64,000 bases of DNA from Calonectria ilicicola (Eukaryota > Ascomycota > Sordariomycetes > Hypocreales > Nectriaceae). The DNA lies in assembly GCA_020809705.1 (NCBI GenBank), contig CP085827.1, positions 6,882,001-6,946,000 of the forward strand. Reading direction: 5' to 3'. Position numbers and translations under genes: made by a program. The notes beneath the pieces were generated by a model. It worked only from the letters and a program-made list of their open reading frames with translations, made no database searches and was not told the origin of the DNA. Shown here piece by piece: positions 53,590-64,000 of this stretch. Each line of letters opens with the position of its first letter. Within the stretch, counting starts at the first letter, position 1.

Positions 53590-56500
53590 TGCGAAGAGGG
53601 TGTGTACACGTACAATTGATGTTGCTTTTCGCTCACGAGGTTTCTTGTTCTTTTTTTTTTTTTTTTTTTTCTTTCTTATATATCTCTGCTCTGTTCACGC
53701 TATCTGGACAAGAGATTCGCTCCGTGCAGAGGACCTCCACGTTCCGCGCAGCGGCAACGTGGATAAGAGCGCCGCGGGGGTGCGGCGCGGGGGCCAGCCC
53801 GTGCATTGCCAATGCCGTCATGTCAACTGCGACAATCTCTCCAACCACCAACAGCCATGCACAACAAGGACAGTTTGCAGCTGTGGCCACGGGCCGGACC
53901 TTGTGGTGGGACCGTTGCCCATTCCTGATGCAAATTACGTGAGGCGGGGACTTGCAAATGCCGTCAGCCAGTGTGGGGCTCTCGTCGGGATTCCAAGTCT
54001 CACCGCGCCAAGATTGACCCATCCCCATCTTTGTCGCGAGCATACGCACTTTGGGGGAGTTTCTTGAATCTACATTTCCTGCGCTTCCATATGGGGTCAT
54101 GCCACGACCCAAAATTTAGTCGCCCATCGCGGATACCCAACTCAAGATTCATGGGCTATTCGATTCACACTCCACCGTTTGTTCGTATGTGTGCGTGTGC
54201 GTATGTGTGTGGAAGCGTAGGTGTCGCGTGCATTGTGCACCAAACGTCATTCATTTGAGCTCGCCCATTGGCGTCGTATTTGCAGCACCGTCAGAGCGCC
54301 CACGTCCAAGCTTGTCGCGATATGACGAAGAGCGCGTTGCACCCAGTAATAGGATATCTTGTTTGCTTATATAGATTGCATTCGTGAGGGAACCTGCAGC
54401 AGAACACATCAGGAGGAATAAGCTTCGCACATGCACAGCCTCAACATTTTCCCATCCTCTCATATCGGCTTTTATCGAGCTTACTCATGAGTGTTGTGAC
54501 ATTGAGAGTGGGCCAGGATTCTTCGCTGACTTTCATCTCCGTCACGACTGAACCTTGACACCTGTTACGGTCATTAATACATCAATTTCGTCCGCTTTAT
54601 CAATGACATCCTTGACCAGCGTCGCGCACTAGTCGATAAGTTTGCTGGTTCCGAGGCGATATTTTGGCCCTTATCTTACTAAATTTGTGGCCTGGTCCCG
54701 TTCATGGATATGATCAGTTGACCCCCTGGTATAAAGTTAGATGAAACAAGTTGCATCTCACCAACCCTAAACTTGTCAGTTTTCGCAGGGTCCCCCACAT
54801 TAACCATTGAATAGCAACCAAGCCAACAGGAATTTTTCTTCACCGCCCATAGACAGCAATTATTTGATAACAAGACCAGATAATCTTTATCCTATCGGAT
54901 TGAAATCCTCGTCATGGCCACGGTTTATGTCTTCCCCGCGTTCACCCCGTCCGCTCTCAGTCCAATGCTAAACTTGCGAGAATAACTTCGGGGCCTTGTT
55001 AATTAGCCTTTGTTCGCTCACCGCAATGCGAATTTTTTTATGATGAATTCAAACGCTGTCAGCTCAAATACCAGTAGCCATTTCTGAAGTTCTCTGACCT
55101 CGTGTTTGGTTAGTTTTAGTCAGTCCCATAAAAGTGGTCTAGTAACTGGTTCTTCAGTCCCACTGCCCAAATACTCCGACCCTAAAACCGGCAGCGATGT
55201 CTCCGCTCCTTAAATGGGTATTAGTTACTGGTACGGTTCCAAACTTCGGACGCATCGAATTCGCAAAGCTTCGCATAACTCAAAGTAGCGAATACTTGCG
55301 ATGTGAATGCGTGATTGTCCTTTTGTCCAGGGACTACTTGATTCAATCCACCCCGAACATTTAGTTTAATTGCCTATGCCAAAACACAGAGAATTAGTAC
55401 TATTCTCCCCCACCCAAATCATAAGAGAAAACCCGGGTAACTTGTAGGGAAACGTCTTGTATTTTACCTTCCCCCGAAAAGTTGGTTACGCCATAAGCTG
55501 GCGTCAACAACCATGTGGGGTTTCTCGTTGTAGGAGCTTGCTTTCATCGAATCAACCTGCTCTGAACGTCATTGTTAGTGGACTACACTGTTGGGGCTTT
55601 TAGGTTTCTATTCGGCCAAGCGGCAAGCATGCAGCTGACCGCCTTGATGCAACTCAAGATAAAAACTCAAGTCAATAACCATGAATTATCTGTTTATATC
55701 CGTAATTTCATAATGAGTGGTGCTCAGGGCAATTCATCATTAAAATGTGTCATCGCTTTGCAGAAATTTGAGTCTGTATTTTACCACACAGACTCTCATA
55801 TGTCAAGTTGCAAGTTGTCAACAATGTATACCATTGAGCTATGCAATGAGACGGTAGAAATAGGCCATCTTCATATCCAATAGCGAATTCATAGGCATCC
55901 GTCATCGATGATCACTGCCAATCTTCCGCGATCAACAGCTAAAATATTGAGTGAATGTGCCAATCGGTTAATTTGAGGAGCCATCACCACCTGTCAATCC
56001 CTACGATCTGATCTGCAAACATGTTGACAATAACGCCGATCACATTAACCACGATCAAGACGCAGTTTTCACTAGGTTCCGAACAAGCCAGAAATTCGGT
56101 CAACATGTAGTAGTAGGGGGGCGAAAATAAATAAATCAAGGTGTGAATCCCGGTAAGGGTGAAAAGTAAAACCCGAAGGAAGACATTGCATGACTTGTTC
56201 CTTCGTCGATGGGACCATTACCGTATCCAGGCAAAGGATTCGTACGCTCGACAGGCACGTGTCTGGAGAATAAGCGACAAAGGTCAGTGCTCGAATCCTA
56301 TCATGCCCATTCGTCGCATCACTCTTCTAGAACAATTGATATGGTACATCGCTACAGTTATCGCATGGGTATGAACTTTAAAGAGCAACGCACCGGCCAG
56401 GCCGGAGTTCCAGCGCCTCCGCCTCCCCACTACTCCCAAATTAATTGTCGGTCTCATGGCTGACTCCCAAGTCTAATTTACTGAGGGGAACATGGTTTAT

Positions 56501-56990
56501 GGGTGGGTCTAAGGGGCGTTGGAATAGCACATCACATCATGCCCGACTCGGAAGTGCCACACAACCATGAACCGTGCATGTTCGCAGTTTGCTTAGCTCG
56601 TAATGCTCATTACGACTTATTCAATTCTCAATACCTTGTAAGACAATGTGCGCAGGGCGCGTGCCGTCGCCTGCAGAAACCCATTTCCATCCGAGACGTT
56701 CATCTTTAGCTAGTCCCCTAATTCTTTGACCATTGGGCATTTCTGGCCGTTTCGTCAATAATTTTCCGTTGGCAGGCTCAGCACCATTTTTGCATGACGC
56801 TCTTTAATTTTTGAACAGCACGTCGCCATCACGTACAGTAATACCTAGACAATTCCAGGAGCAGCAGCATTCGTGTCGTTGAAGCACTTCTTTTCCATTC
56901 TTCATCTCCCCCTTTCACCATATTATTATATTCCTCACGCCTTCGAAAGTCGACGTTTGATCAGCCACGCGCTGCGTGCATTCATTCAAC
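53590..56990. promoter_or_regulatory. Divergent thioesterase/PKS intergenic region
   Basis: About 3.4 kb without a recognisable gene. A T tract at about 53652-53670 lies upstream of the thioesterase start. A GT-rich microsatellite-like stretch is at about 54184-54212. ORFs such as 53495-54067 and 55572-55883 show no conserved features. The last 150 bp are CT-rich with a TATTATTATA stretch near 56923, a plausible PKS core promoter. Confidence 0.45.
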
Positions 56991-59900
56991 ATGGGAGATG
57001 CATTTTATGAAGATCCCTCCGCCATGAGCGAGGAGGGTCTTGAGCCCATTGCCATCATTGGAATGAGTTGTAGATATCCTGGTGGTGCGACAAATACCGA
57101 GAAGCTGTGGGACAACCTGGCGGCTGGCCACTCAGCTTGGTCAACGGGACCCGGGAGTCGGTTCAACTTCGATGCATTTCGTGACCCCAAAAACACCTCT
57201 GGAAGTGTGGTACGTGTCTGTTTTCCTTCAATTCCTCGTAGGCTTATTTATGTGCCTTTTTGTTGTTGTTCCTGTCAATCCTTTTTTTTTTCTGAGTTGC
57301 CAAGTGGTCGATCGTCACGCGGATCGTCATGTACATCACCTTGGCAGAATCTAACTCGACCATAGACAAACACAAACGGTGGTCACTTCCTTACTGAGGA
57401 CATTGGTGCTTTCGATGCCTCATTCTTTGGAATTCATGCCGTGGAGGCCCGAGTAAGTCAGCCATCAATTCTTTAACCGCATACAGTGTCTCATCAAGTT
57501 TTAGGCCATGGATCCCCAACAACGTATGATGTTGGAGGTTGCGTATGAATCATTCGAGAACGCTGGAGTAACTCAAAAACAGCTCTGGTCTTCAAATGCA
57601 GGTGTGTACGTCGGACAATGGACATCCGACTATGCAGAAGTGCTGGCTCGTGATCCTGAGAACCCCGCCACATACCATGTCACGGGAGCTGGTCCCGCCA
57701 TCACCTCCAACAGAATATCATACCAGTTCCATCTTCTGGGTCCCAGTTTAACAGTAGATACCGGCTGCTCGTCTAGTTTGGTTGCCTTGCATTTGGCCAT
57801 GCAGAGTTTGCGATCTAACGAGACCGATATGGCCTTTGTAGGTGGCGTCAACTTGCTCGTTGATCCCCAGCGCTTCACCTACCAAAGCAAGCTCAAGATG
57901 TTCTCCAATGCGGGTAAATCATATGCCTTTGACCACCGTGCCGCTGGTTACGGTCGGGGTGAAGGCTGTGGTGGCCTAGTTCTCAAGCCTCTCTCCAAGG
58001 CTCTCGCAGATGGCGATAATGTTCGCGCCATCATTCGAAACACAGTTCTCAACCAAGATGGTCGCACTCCCGGTATAAGTGTTCCCAGTGGTGAGGCCCA
58101 AGAGAAGGCAATCCGCAAGGCATACAAAGACGCTGGCCTGCCCCTGAGTGTCGACTACGTTGAAGCTCACGGTACTGGTACGGCTGTTGGCGATCCCATT
58201 GAAGTAAACGCCATTGCCTCTGCTCTCTCCAAGGATCGCGACTCGGATAATAGACTGCCCATTGGCTCAATCAAGGGCAACGTTGGCCACACTGAAAGTG
58301 CTGCGGGTGTTGCTGGTCTCATTAAGGCTGTTCTCATGCTTGAAAAGGGCCTCATTCCACCTCAGACCAACTTCGAAAAACCCAACGAAAAAATTCTGGT
58401 CGACGAATGGAACCTTCAGGTATGTTTTCTTGTTTACAGACGATCACCCTCGTCAACTAACATGCATATTCAGATCAACACTGAGTTAGAAGCTCGCGAT
58501 TTGAACCGTATTTCAGTTAACAGGTACATCCAATTTATAAAATACATTATAATTAAAATCACTAATGAATATTCAACATAGTTTTGGTTACGGTGGTACC
58601 AACGCTCACGTCATTGTTGAAAATGCCAAGCACCTGCAAGTACATGAAGAGACTGAGTCTGCGTCTGCGTCTGACTCTCGGTCCCGTGTCTTTATCATTA
58701 GCGGTGGAAGCGAAAAGGCTTGCCAGAACTTTGCCGGCGTTTTGGCTGACTTTGTATCACAGTCCACCACTGCTTCAACCGACAAGTACTGGATGGATCG
58801 ACTCGCCTACACGCTGAACAGACGAGCCGTTTACAAGCACCGCGCAATTGTGGTTGCTGACACACCTGAAACTTTAGTAGCTAACCTCAAAACTGTTGGC
58901 GAAAAGCCTGTTTCAGCCAGCTCAGGCGACAAGAAGACACGACTGGGTTGGGTCTTCAGCGGCCAGGGTGCCCAATACTTTAACATGGGTCGCGAGCTCA
59001 TCAACACTTGGCCCGAGTTCACCGCATCTCTCGAGCGCGCCAATCGCGCACTCTCTAAATTGGGCTGCACATGGAACGTCTTTGATGAGCTCCAGCGCGA
59101 CGCCAAGGAAACCCGTCTCGACGAGCCCAAGTACGGCCAACCTCTCTCAACCGCAATCCAGTTGGCACTCATCGATACTCTTAATGCATTGGGGATCACC
59201 CCCACTGCCGTTGCCGGTCATTCCAGCGGTGAGATTGCTGCTTCGTACGCTGCTGGCTATCTCTCGTTCGAGAATGCTATGAAGGTATCCTACCACCGAG
59301 GCCGTCTTACCAGCGAGCTTATTGCTCGTGAGGCTGATCTTCAGGGTGGCATGATAGCAGTTGGAGCCGCTTCGAGAGTTGTCAACGACTTCATTGCCCG
59401 CCTTGGAGACGACGCAGAACGTCTCACTATTGCATGCTACAACAGCCCTTCCAGTGTGACTGTCTCCGGCGACATGCCTGTCATTCAGGAACTGAGTAAG
59501 ATGCTTGAGGAGGAGTCCATATTCAACCGTGTTCTCCGTACCAAAGGTGCTGCTTATCACTCCGAGCAGATGTGTCGCATCGAGGACGAGTACCGTGAGG
59601 CCTTGGCTGGACTCGAAGTCAATGTTCACGCTGCTGGTGTGACCATGGTCTCATCTTTGACAGGTTCTCCTATCGAGGACCCTAACGAGCTTAACGAGGA
59701 ATATTGGGCGAACAACTTGATTTCTCCCGTGTACTTTGAGGATGCTCTGTGGGGCCTTTGTCAAGATGATGATAACACCGCTATCATTGACACCGTTGTG
59801 GAAATCGGTCCCCATGCCACCCTCGAAGGTCCAGTGAAGCAGACTGTACAGAGCTTTGAGGGTGATGCCAATGGCGTCAAGTATATCAACACTCTCAAGA

Positions 59901-62900
59901 GAAAGGTTCCTGCCTCTAACGCCATTCTCAATTGCTTGGGCTACCTGTTTGCAGATGGTGTTGATTTTGACTTCCACTACGCCAATAGCGGGTTCGAGGA
60001 CAAGCTGATGACTCTCATGTCTGAGGCTCCTCCCTACGCTTTTGACCACGATCAGGTCTATTGGCATGAGACCAGGTTGAATAAGGAATTCACCCAACGC
60101 CAGTTCCTCCCGCATGAGTTGATTGGCAACCTGTCCGCCGATGTAAACCGCCTCGAGCCTCGCTGGCGGCGATTCGTCACCCTAAAAGATCTTCCATGGC
60201 TTCAAAATCACGTTGTCCAAGGACAAATTGTTTTCCCTGCCGCTGGCTACCTCGCCATGGCCATTGAAGGCATGCGTCGCTACAAGAAGATGACTGAGCC
60301 TGATGTTGAGATTGAGGGATACAACTTCAACAGAGTCAATATTGGCAAGGCGTTGGTCATTTCTCAGGATTCCAAGGATGAGGTCTGCCTCTCTATCCGG
60401 CCTGAGCCCCGATCAGCTCGGGGCTCATCCAGTGCATGGATGGAGTTCCGCATCTTCACCGTTTCGTCTGATGAAACCTGGAATGAGCACTGTCGTGGTA
60501 TGATCAAGGTTACAACCAGCGGCTCTGAGAATAGTTACTCTGATCTTGGCAGTTTCCGTCGAGACGTGCAGCAGGCAGTCCAGGAAAGTCAGCAGCAGAC
60601 TAACCCTGCTAAATTTTACTACTTGAGCAAGGATATTGGCCTCGATTGGACTCAACCCTTCGATAACGTCATTGACCTCAACATTGGTGACAACACTTCA
60701 GTCTACAAAGTCAAGTGCCCAGATGTCGGTACTGAAACCACCAGCCTCGGTGACCCTAAGTACATCCTCCACCCAGGCACCCTTGACGCCGCTCTGTTCC
60801 ATGGCTTGTGCTCTATCTTGCTGTTGCGACACGGGCTCTCGTCTCCCGCTGTTCCGACCTTCATCCAGGATCTTTACATCTCAGCCAACCATACCGAGGT
60901 CAAGGGCTCGAATCTGAACTGCTATGCTACCAAGAAGGAGGGCCCATTCACATTTGATGTTGCTATTAGCGAGGGCTTTGGCACAGACGAGCGTGTTGTT
61001 CTTAGAGCTGAGGGTATTACTGCGACACAACTTCCTGGAGACGTCGTAATGGGCGGCAGCCGCGAGCTTGTCCATCAGATTCAGTGGGTCACCTACACTG
61101 AGGAGATGACTCCCAAGCACATTGATGACTTCTGCCGTTCGACTGTTTCCCAGGTCTCAATCGCAGACCATATCAAGCATCTCGATACTCGTGTCATTTC
61201 CCACATCCAACGAGCCATTAGAACAGTGCCCATTAGTCAAGTACCGGAAGGTCACCGTCGTATTTGGTATGAATGGATGATGTCCCATGCCAACGACAGA
61301 ATTGATGTCTCCAAGCTCTCGCCCTCAGGCCTAAATCCGGAGTTGGATGGTGAAGCCGAGGCCGTTAACAGAATTGGTACCAACCTCCCCGAAATTTTGC
61401 GTGGAAATGTTGAACCTCTAGAACTACTCCAAGAGGGTGATTTGCTGACTTCGCTATATGCCAATGAGCGTTGTCAGCGTTGCTACAGACAAATGGGTGC
61501 ATACGTCCGAGAGCTAGCCAAGCAAAGGCCCGGAATGAAGGTTGTCGAGATCGGTGCCGGAACCGGTGGTGCCACTGAGCCGATGCTTAGAGCCATGTCC
61601 CCTGATGGCAGAAGCCTTGCCTCTCGATATGACTTCACTGATATCTCGCCAAGTTTCTTCGAGATGGTCAAGGGCCGTCTCTCAGAGTGGTCGGATGTCG
61701 TTAACTACAAGGTCCTCAATGTCGAGAAAGACGCCACCTCGCAGGGCTTCGAAGAGGGCACATATGATCTAGCCATTGCCTGCAACGTCATTCACGCTAC
61801 TCCCTCTATTGGAGAATCACTGGACCACGTAAGAGCTCTTCTTAAGCCTGGCGGTGTCTTGCTCCTTATGGAGATTACTACAGATGCGCCGTACTATAAC
61901 CTCATCTTTGGATCTCTACCAGGCTGGTGGGCAGGTGACAGCGAGGGTCGTCGCAGGTCTCCTCTCATTCCTGATGCTGAGTGGAACTCAGTCCTTACTT
62001 CTCACGGTTTCGGCAAGCCCATGACTACATTCAAGGATTACGCAGCCTCTAGTGGTGGTACCATTAGCGTCTTCCTCGCCCCTGCGATACCAGAGTACCC
62101 CAAGTCGCTGCCCTATCATGTGCAGCTAATTTCCGACAGAACCAAGACGGCAGAGATATCTGGGCTTGAGGAAGCCCTGAAGGCCTCTCTGGGAACCCAG
62201 AATGTTAACAAATTTGATATCATGGACACTGCAAGCCCTGGTAACATCACCGTCTTCCCTCCCGAGGTTTGTGAGGCGTTCATTGATGATGTGAGCCCCA
62301 GCAAGTGGGACTCTTTCAAGAACATCCTCTTAACTTCAAAGGCCATCCTATTTATCACCAGGGGCGCCACCCGAGACTGTCAGCGACCCCGTGGTGCCAT
62401 GCTGACCGGTTTCGCTCGCAGTATCAGAATCGAGCACCAAGACATCCGAGTCATCAACATTGATTTTGATCTGACTACTGACATGAAGACTAGCCGCGAG
62501 CTTGTGGCTAAAATTCTCAAGAGTCCCTCATTTGACTTCGATCTGCCCGATGCCGAAGTTGAGCATGAATTTTCAGAATACCAGGGCCAACTATTTGTTC
62601 CACGTGCCTTTCATGAAAAGAATATCAACACTCACGTCCGCGACTCAAACGGTCAATCGAAGCCCGAAATAGCCCCCTTCGTTGACAACGATCGCACTCT
62701 CTTTGCCCAAACCGAAGTCGCAGGTCTGCTTGATACCCTGCGTTGGAAAGACGATCTTGCCGCCGGGCCGCCTGGCCCCGACGAGATCCAGCTAGAACTT
62801 CGCGCAGCCAGTATCAATTTCAAGGATGTGCTTATTGCCGCTGGTCAGCTCGAAGGTGTCACTGAGATGAGGAACGATTGTTCTGGTATTGTTACTCACG

Positions 62901-64000
62901 TGGGTGAGAATATGCAGGATCGCTTTCAGGTTGGTGACCGTGTCTGCTGCTACTACTCAAAGTCGTACACAAACCGACCTCGCGTTCATGGCGACTGTTG
63001 TGCCGTCATCCCTGAGCGCCTTAGCTTCGAGGAGGCAGCCTCATTGCCTATTGTCTGGGGCACTGTCTATTACTCGCTAGTTCACAAGGGTCGCTTGGCC
63101 AAAGGTGAAAGTGTCTTGATTCACTCAGCAGCCGGCGCTGTGGGTCAAGCTGCTATTATCTTGGCCCAGCATATTGGTGCTGAGATCTTCGTGACTTGTG
63201 GTAGTGCCGATAAACGCAAGTTCCTTACGGAGACTTATGGCATTCCGGATGACCACATCTTCTCCAGTCGAAACACTGCGTTTGGTAAGGCCGTTCGTGA
63301 CATGACCAGCAAAGGAGGCGTTGATGTCGTTCTGAACTCTCTCGGCGGTGATGTCTTCCGCGAGTCTTGTAACACTGTTGCTCCTTACGGTCGCTTTGTT
63401 GAGATTGGCCGAAAGGAATTCCTTGATGACATGCTCATGCCTGCCAGGTTCTTGCTCAAGAATGTTACATTTGCTTACGTGGACTTGGCTCTGTTAATTG
63501 ACGACAACAAGCCTCTTGTTGGTCAATTGCTCCAAAACGTCATGGATCTAATGTCGTACGGTGCCATCCGCCCTACTTCCATCACTACTATGCCCATTTC
63601 CGAAATTGAGGCTGCATTCCGGCACATTCAGGCCGGTAAACACATCGGCAAAGTGATTCTCAAAGTCGAAGAGGGTCAGGAAGTGAAGGTAAGTTCTCAC
63701 ATTCTGACTTGTTGTGTCCCAAGCACCCACTAACACGGCTTCAGATTGTTCCTCCTGCTCCCGCTCCTGCTCAATTAAAGGCTGACGGTGCCTATCTCGT
63801 CATCGGTGGTCTCGGTGGTCTTGGAAAAGGTATTGTTCGATGGATGGGTGCTCATGGAGCCAAGCGAATCGTCGCCGTGTCTCGGTCCGGCACCTGCGAC
63901 GACGAAGCCAAGGCTGTCATTCGTGACATGCACAATCAAGGTGTTGAGATTGAGATTGAACGATGCGATATTACCTCGCTTCAGTCAGTCAAGACTCTAT
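56991..64000 (+). CDS. Highly reducing type I polyketide synthase, 3' end beyond window
   Basis: Iterative multidomain polyketide synthase; about 2,210 residues lie in the window. Exons: 56991-57209, 57366-57452, 57505-58419, 58474-58523, 58582-63688 and 63745 to the edge. KS (about 20-450): active Cys in VDTGCSSSL (about 189), His in EAHGTGT and NVGHTES. AT (about 540-860): VFSGQGAQY and GHSSGE. DH (about 920-1230): HVVQGQIVFP, a complete HxxxGxxxxP. C-methyltransferase: VVEIGAGTGGATEPML near 1410, apparently intact. ER: VLIHSAAGAVGQAAI near 1930. KR: LVIGGLGGLGKGIVRWMGAHGAK near 2145, then cut. The carrier protein should follow outside. All reductive domains look functional, so a reduced, methylated aliphatic chain is expected. 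The start is the first ATG before the conserved EPIAIIGMSCRYPGG. Confidence 0.96.

Noticed and set aside
53495..54067. 190-codon plus-strand ORF upstream of the thioesterase
   Set aside because: It overlaps the thioesterase start on the other strand, contains a homopolymer-encoded Phe run and shows no domain pattern.
56240..56320. Possible tRNA (GCTCGAATCC B-box-like string)
   Set aside because: No matching A box, anticodon stem or acceptor stem can be folded around it.
1..64000. CRISPR array, prophage or bacterial operons
   Set aside because: Spliced fungal genes throughout, no spaced direct-repeat array and no phage or bacterial gene order.

Overview
This is a stretch of nuclear chromosome from a filamentous ascomycete (Pezizomycotina). 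The evidence is short spliceosomal introns (mostly 45-75 nt, GT/AG), three binuclear Zn2Cys6 transcription factors, fungal-type P450, Baeyer-Villiger and NCS1 transporter families, and a highly reducing polyketide synthase. There is no operon structure, CRISPR array, rRNA or convincing tRNA. A Sordariomycete is plausible, but the genus cannot be read from the sequence. I rebuilt exon-intron structures by hand. In almost every multi-exon gene the summed exon length is a multiple of three and the joins restore conserved family motifs. Exceptions are the partial genes at the two window edges and one weak donor in the first gene.

Layout. 1-1353 (-): edge-truncated polytopic membrane protein. 3980-4674 (+): small secreted HsbA-like protein. 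5727-14167: an N-heterocycle module with a Zn2Cys6 regulator (-), an NCS1 nucleobase/allantoin-type permease (-), and a divergent hydantoinase/oxoprolinase-DUF917 fusion (+). 14168-16577: no gene seen. 16578-19264 (-): Zn2Cys6 regulator with an unusually long zinc-finger loop.

19673-39644 is the most interesting block and looks catabolic. It holds a beta-lactamase-fold esterase (-), a divergent Baeyer-Villiger monooxygenase (+), a third Zn2Cys6 regulator (-), a divergent cytochrome P450 (+), a DUF4396 membrane protein (-), a NodB-type deacetylase (-) divergent from a hydroxyquinol-type intradiol dioxygenase (+), a haloacid dehalogenase (+) and a 4-coumarate-CoA-ligase-like enzyme (-). A BVMO plus an esterase plus a hydroxyquinol dioxygenase is the logic of aryl-ketone degradation: ketone to aryl ester to phenol to ring cleavage. 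The promoter shared by the esterase and the BVMO carries four exact TGCGGAT elements, two inside a TGCGGATCCG palindrome, which is what a pathway-specific Zn2Cys6 operator array would look like.

39645-44055 is AT-rich and gene-free as far as I can see. 44056-45180 (-): PF10014-type 2OG-Fe dioxygenase with a mitochondrial-looking N-terminus. 48010-49113 (+): class II aldolase/adducin protein. 50319-51845 (+): PLP-dependent group II decarboxylase. 52535-53589 (-): stand-alone thioesterase. 56991-64000 (+): start of a highly reducing PKS (KS-AT-DH-MT-ER-KR...), cut by the window edge. The last three or four genes may form a biosynthetic cluster that continues beyond the window.
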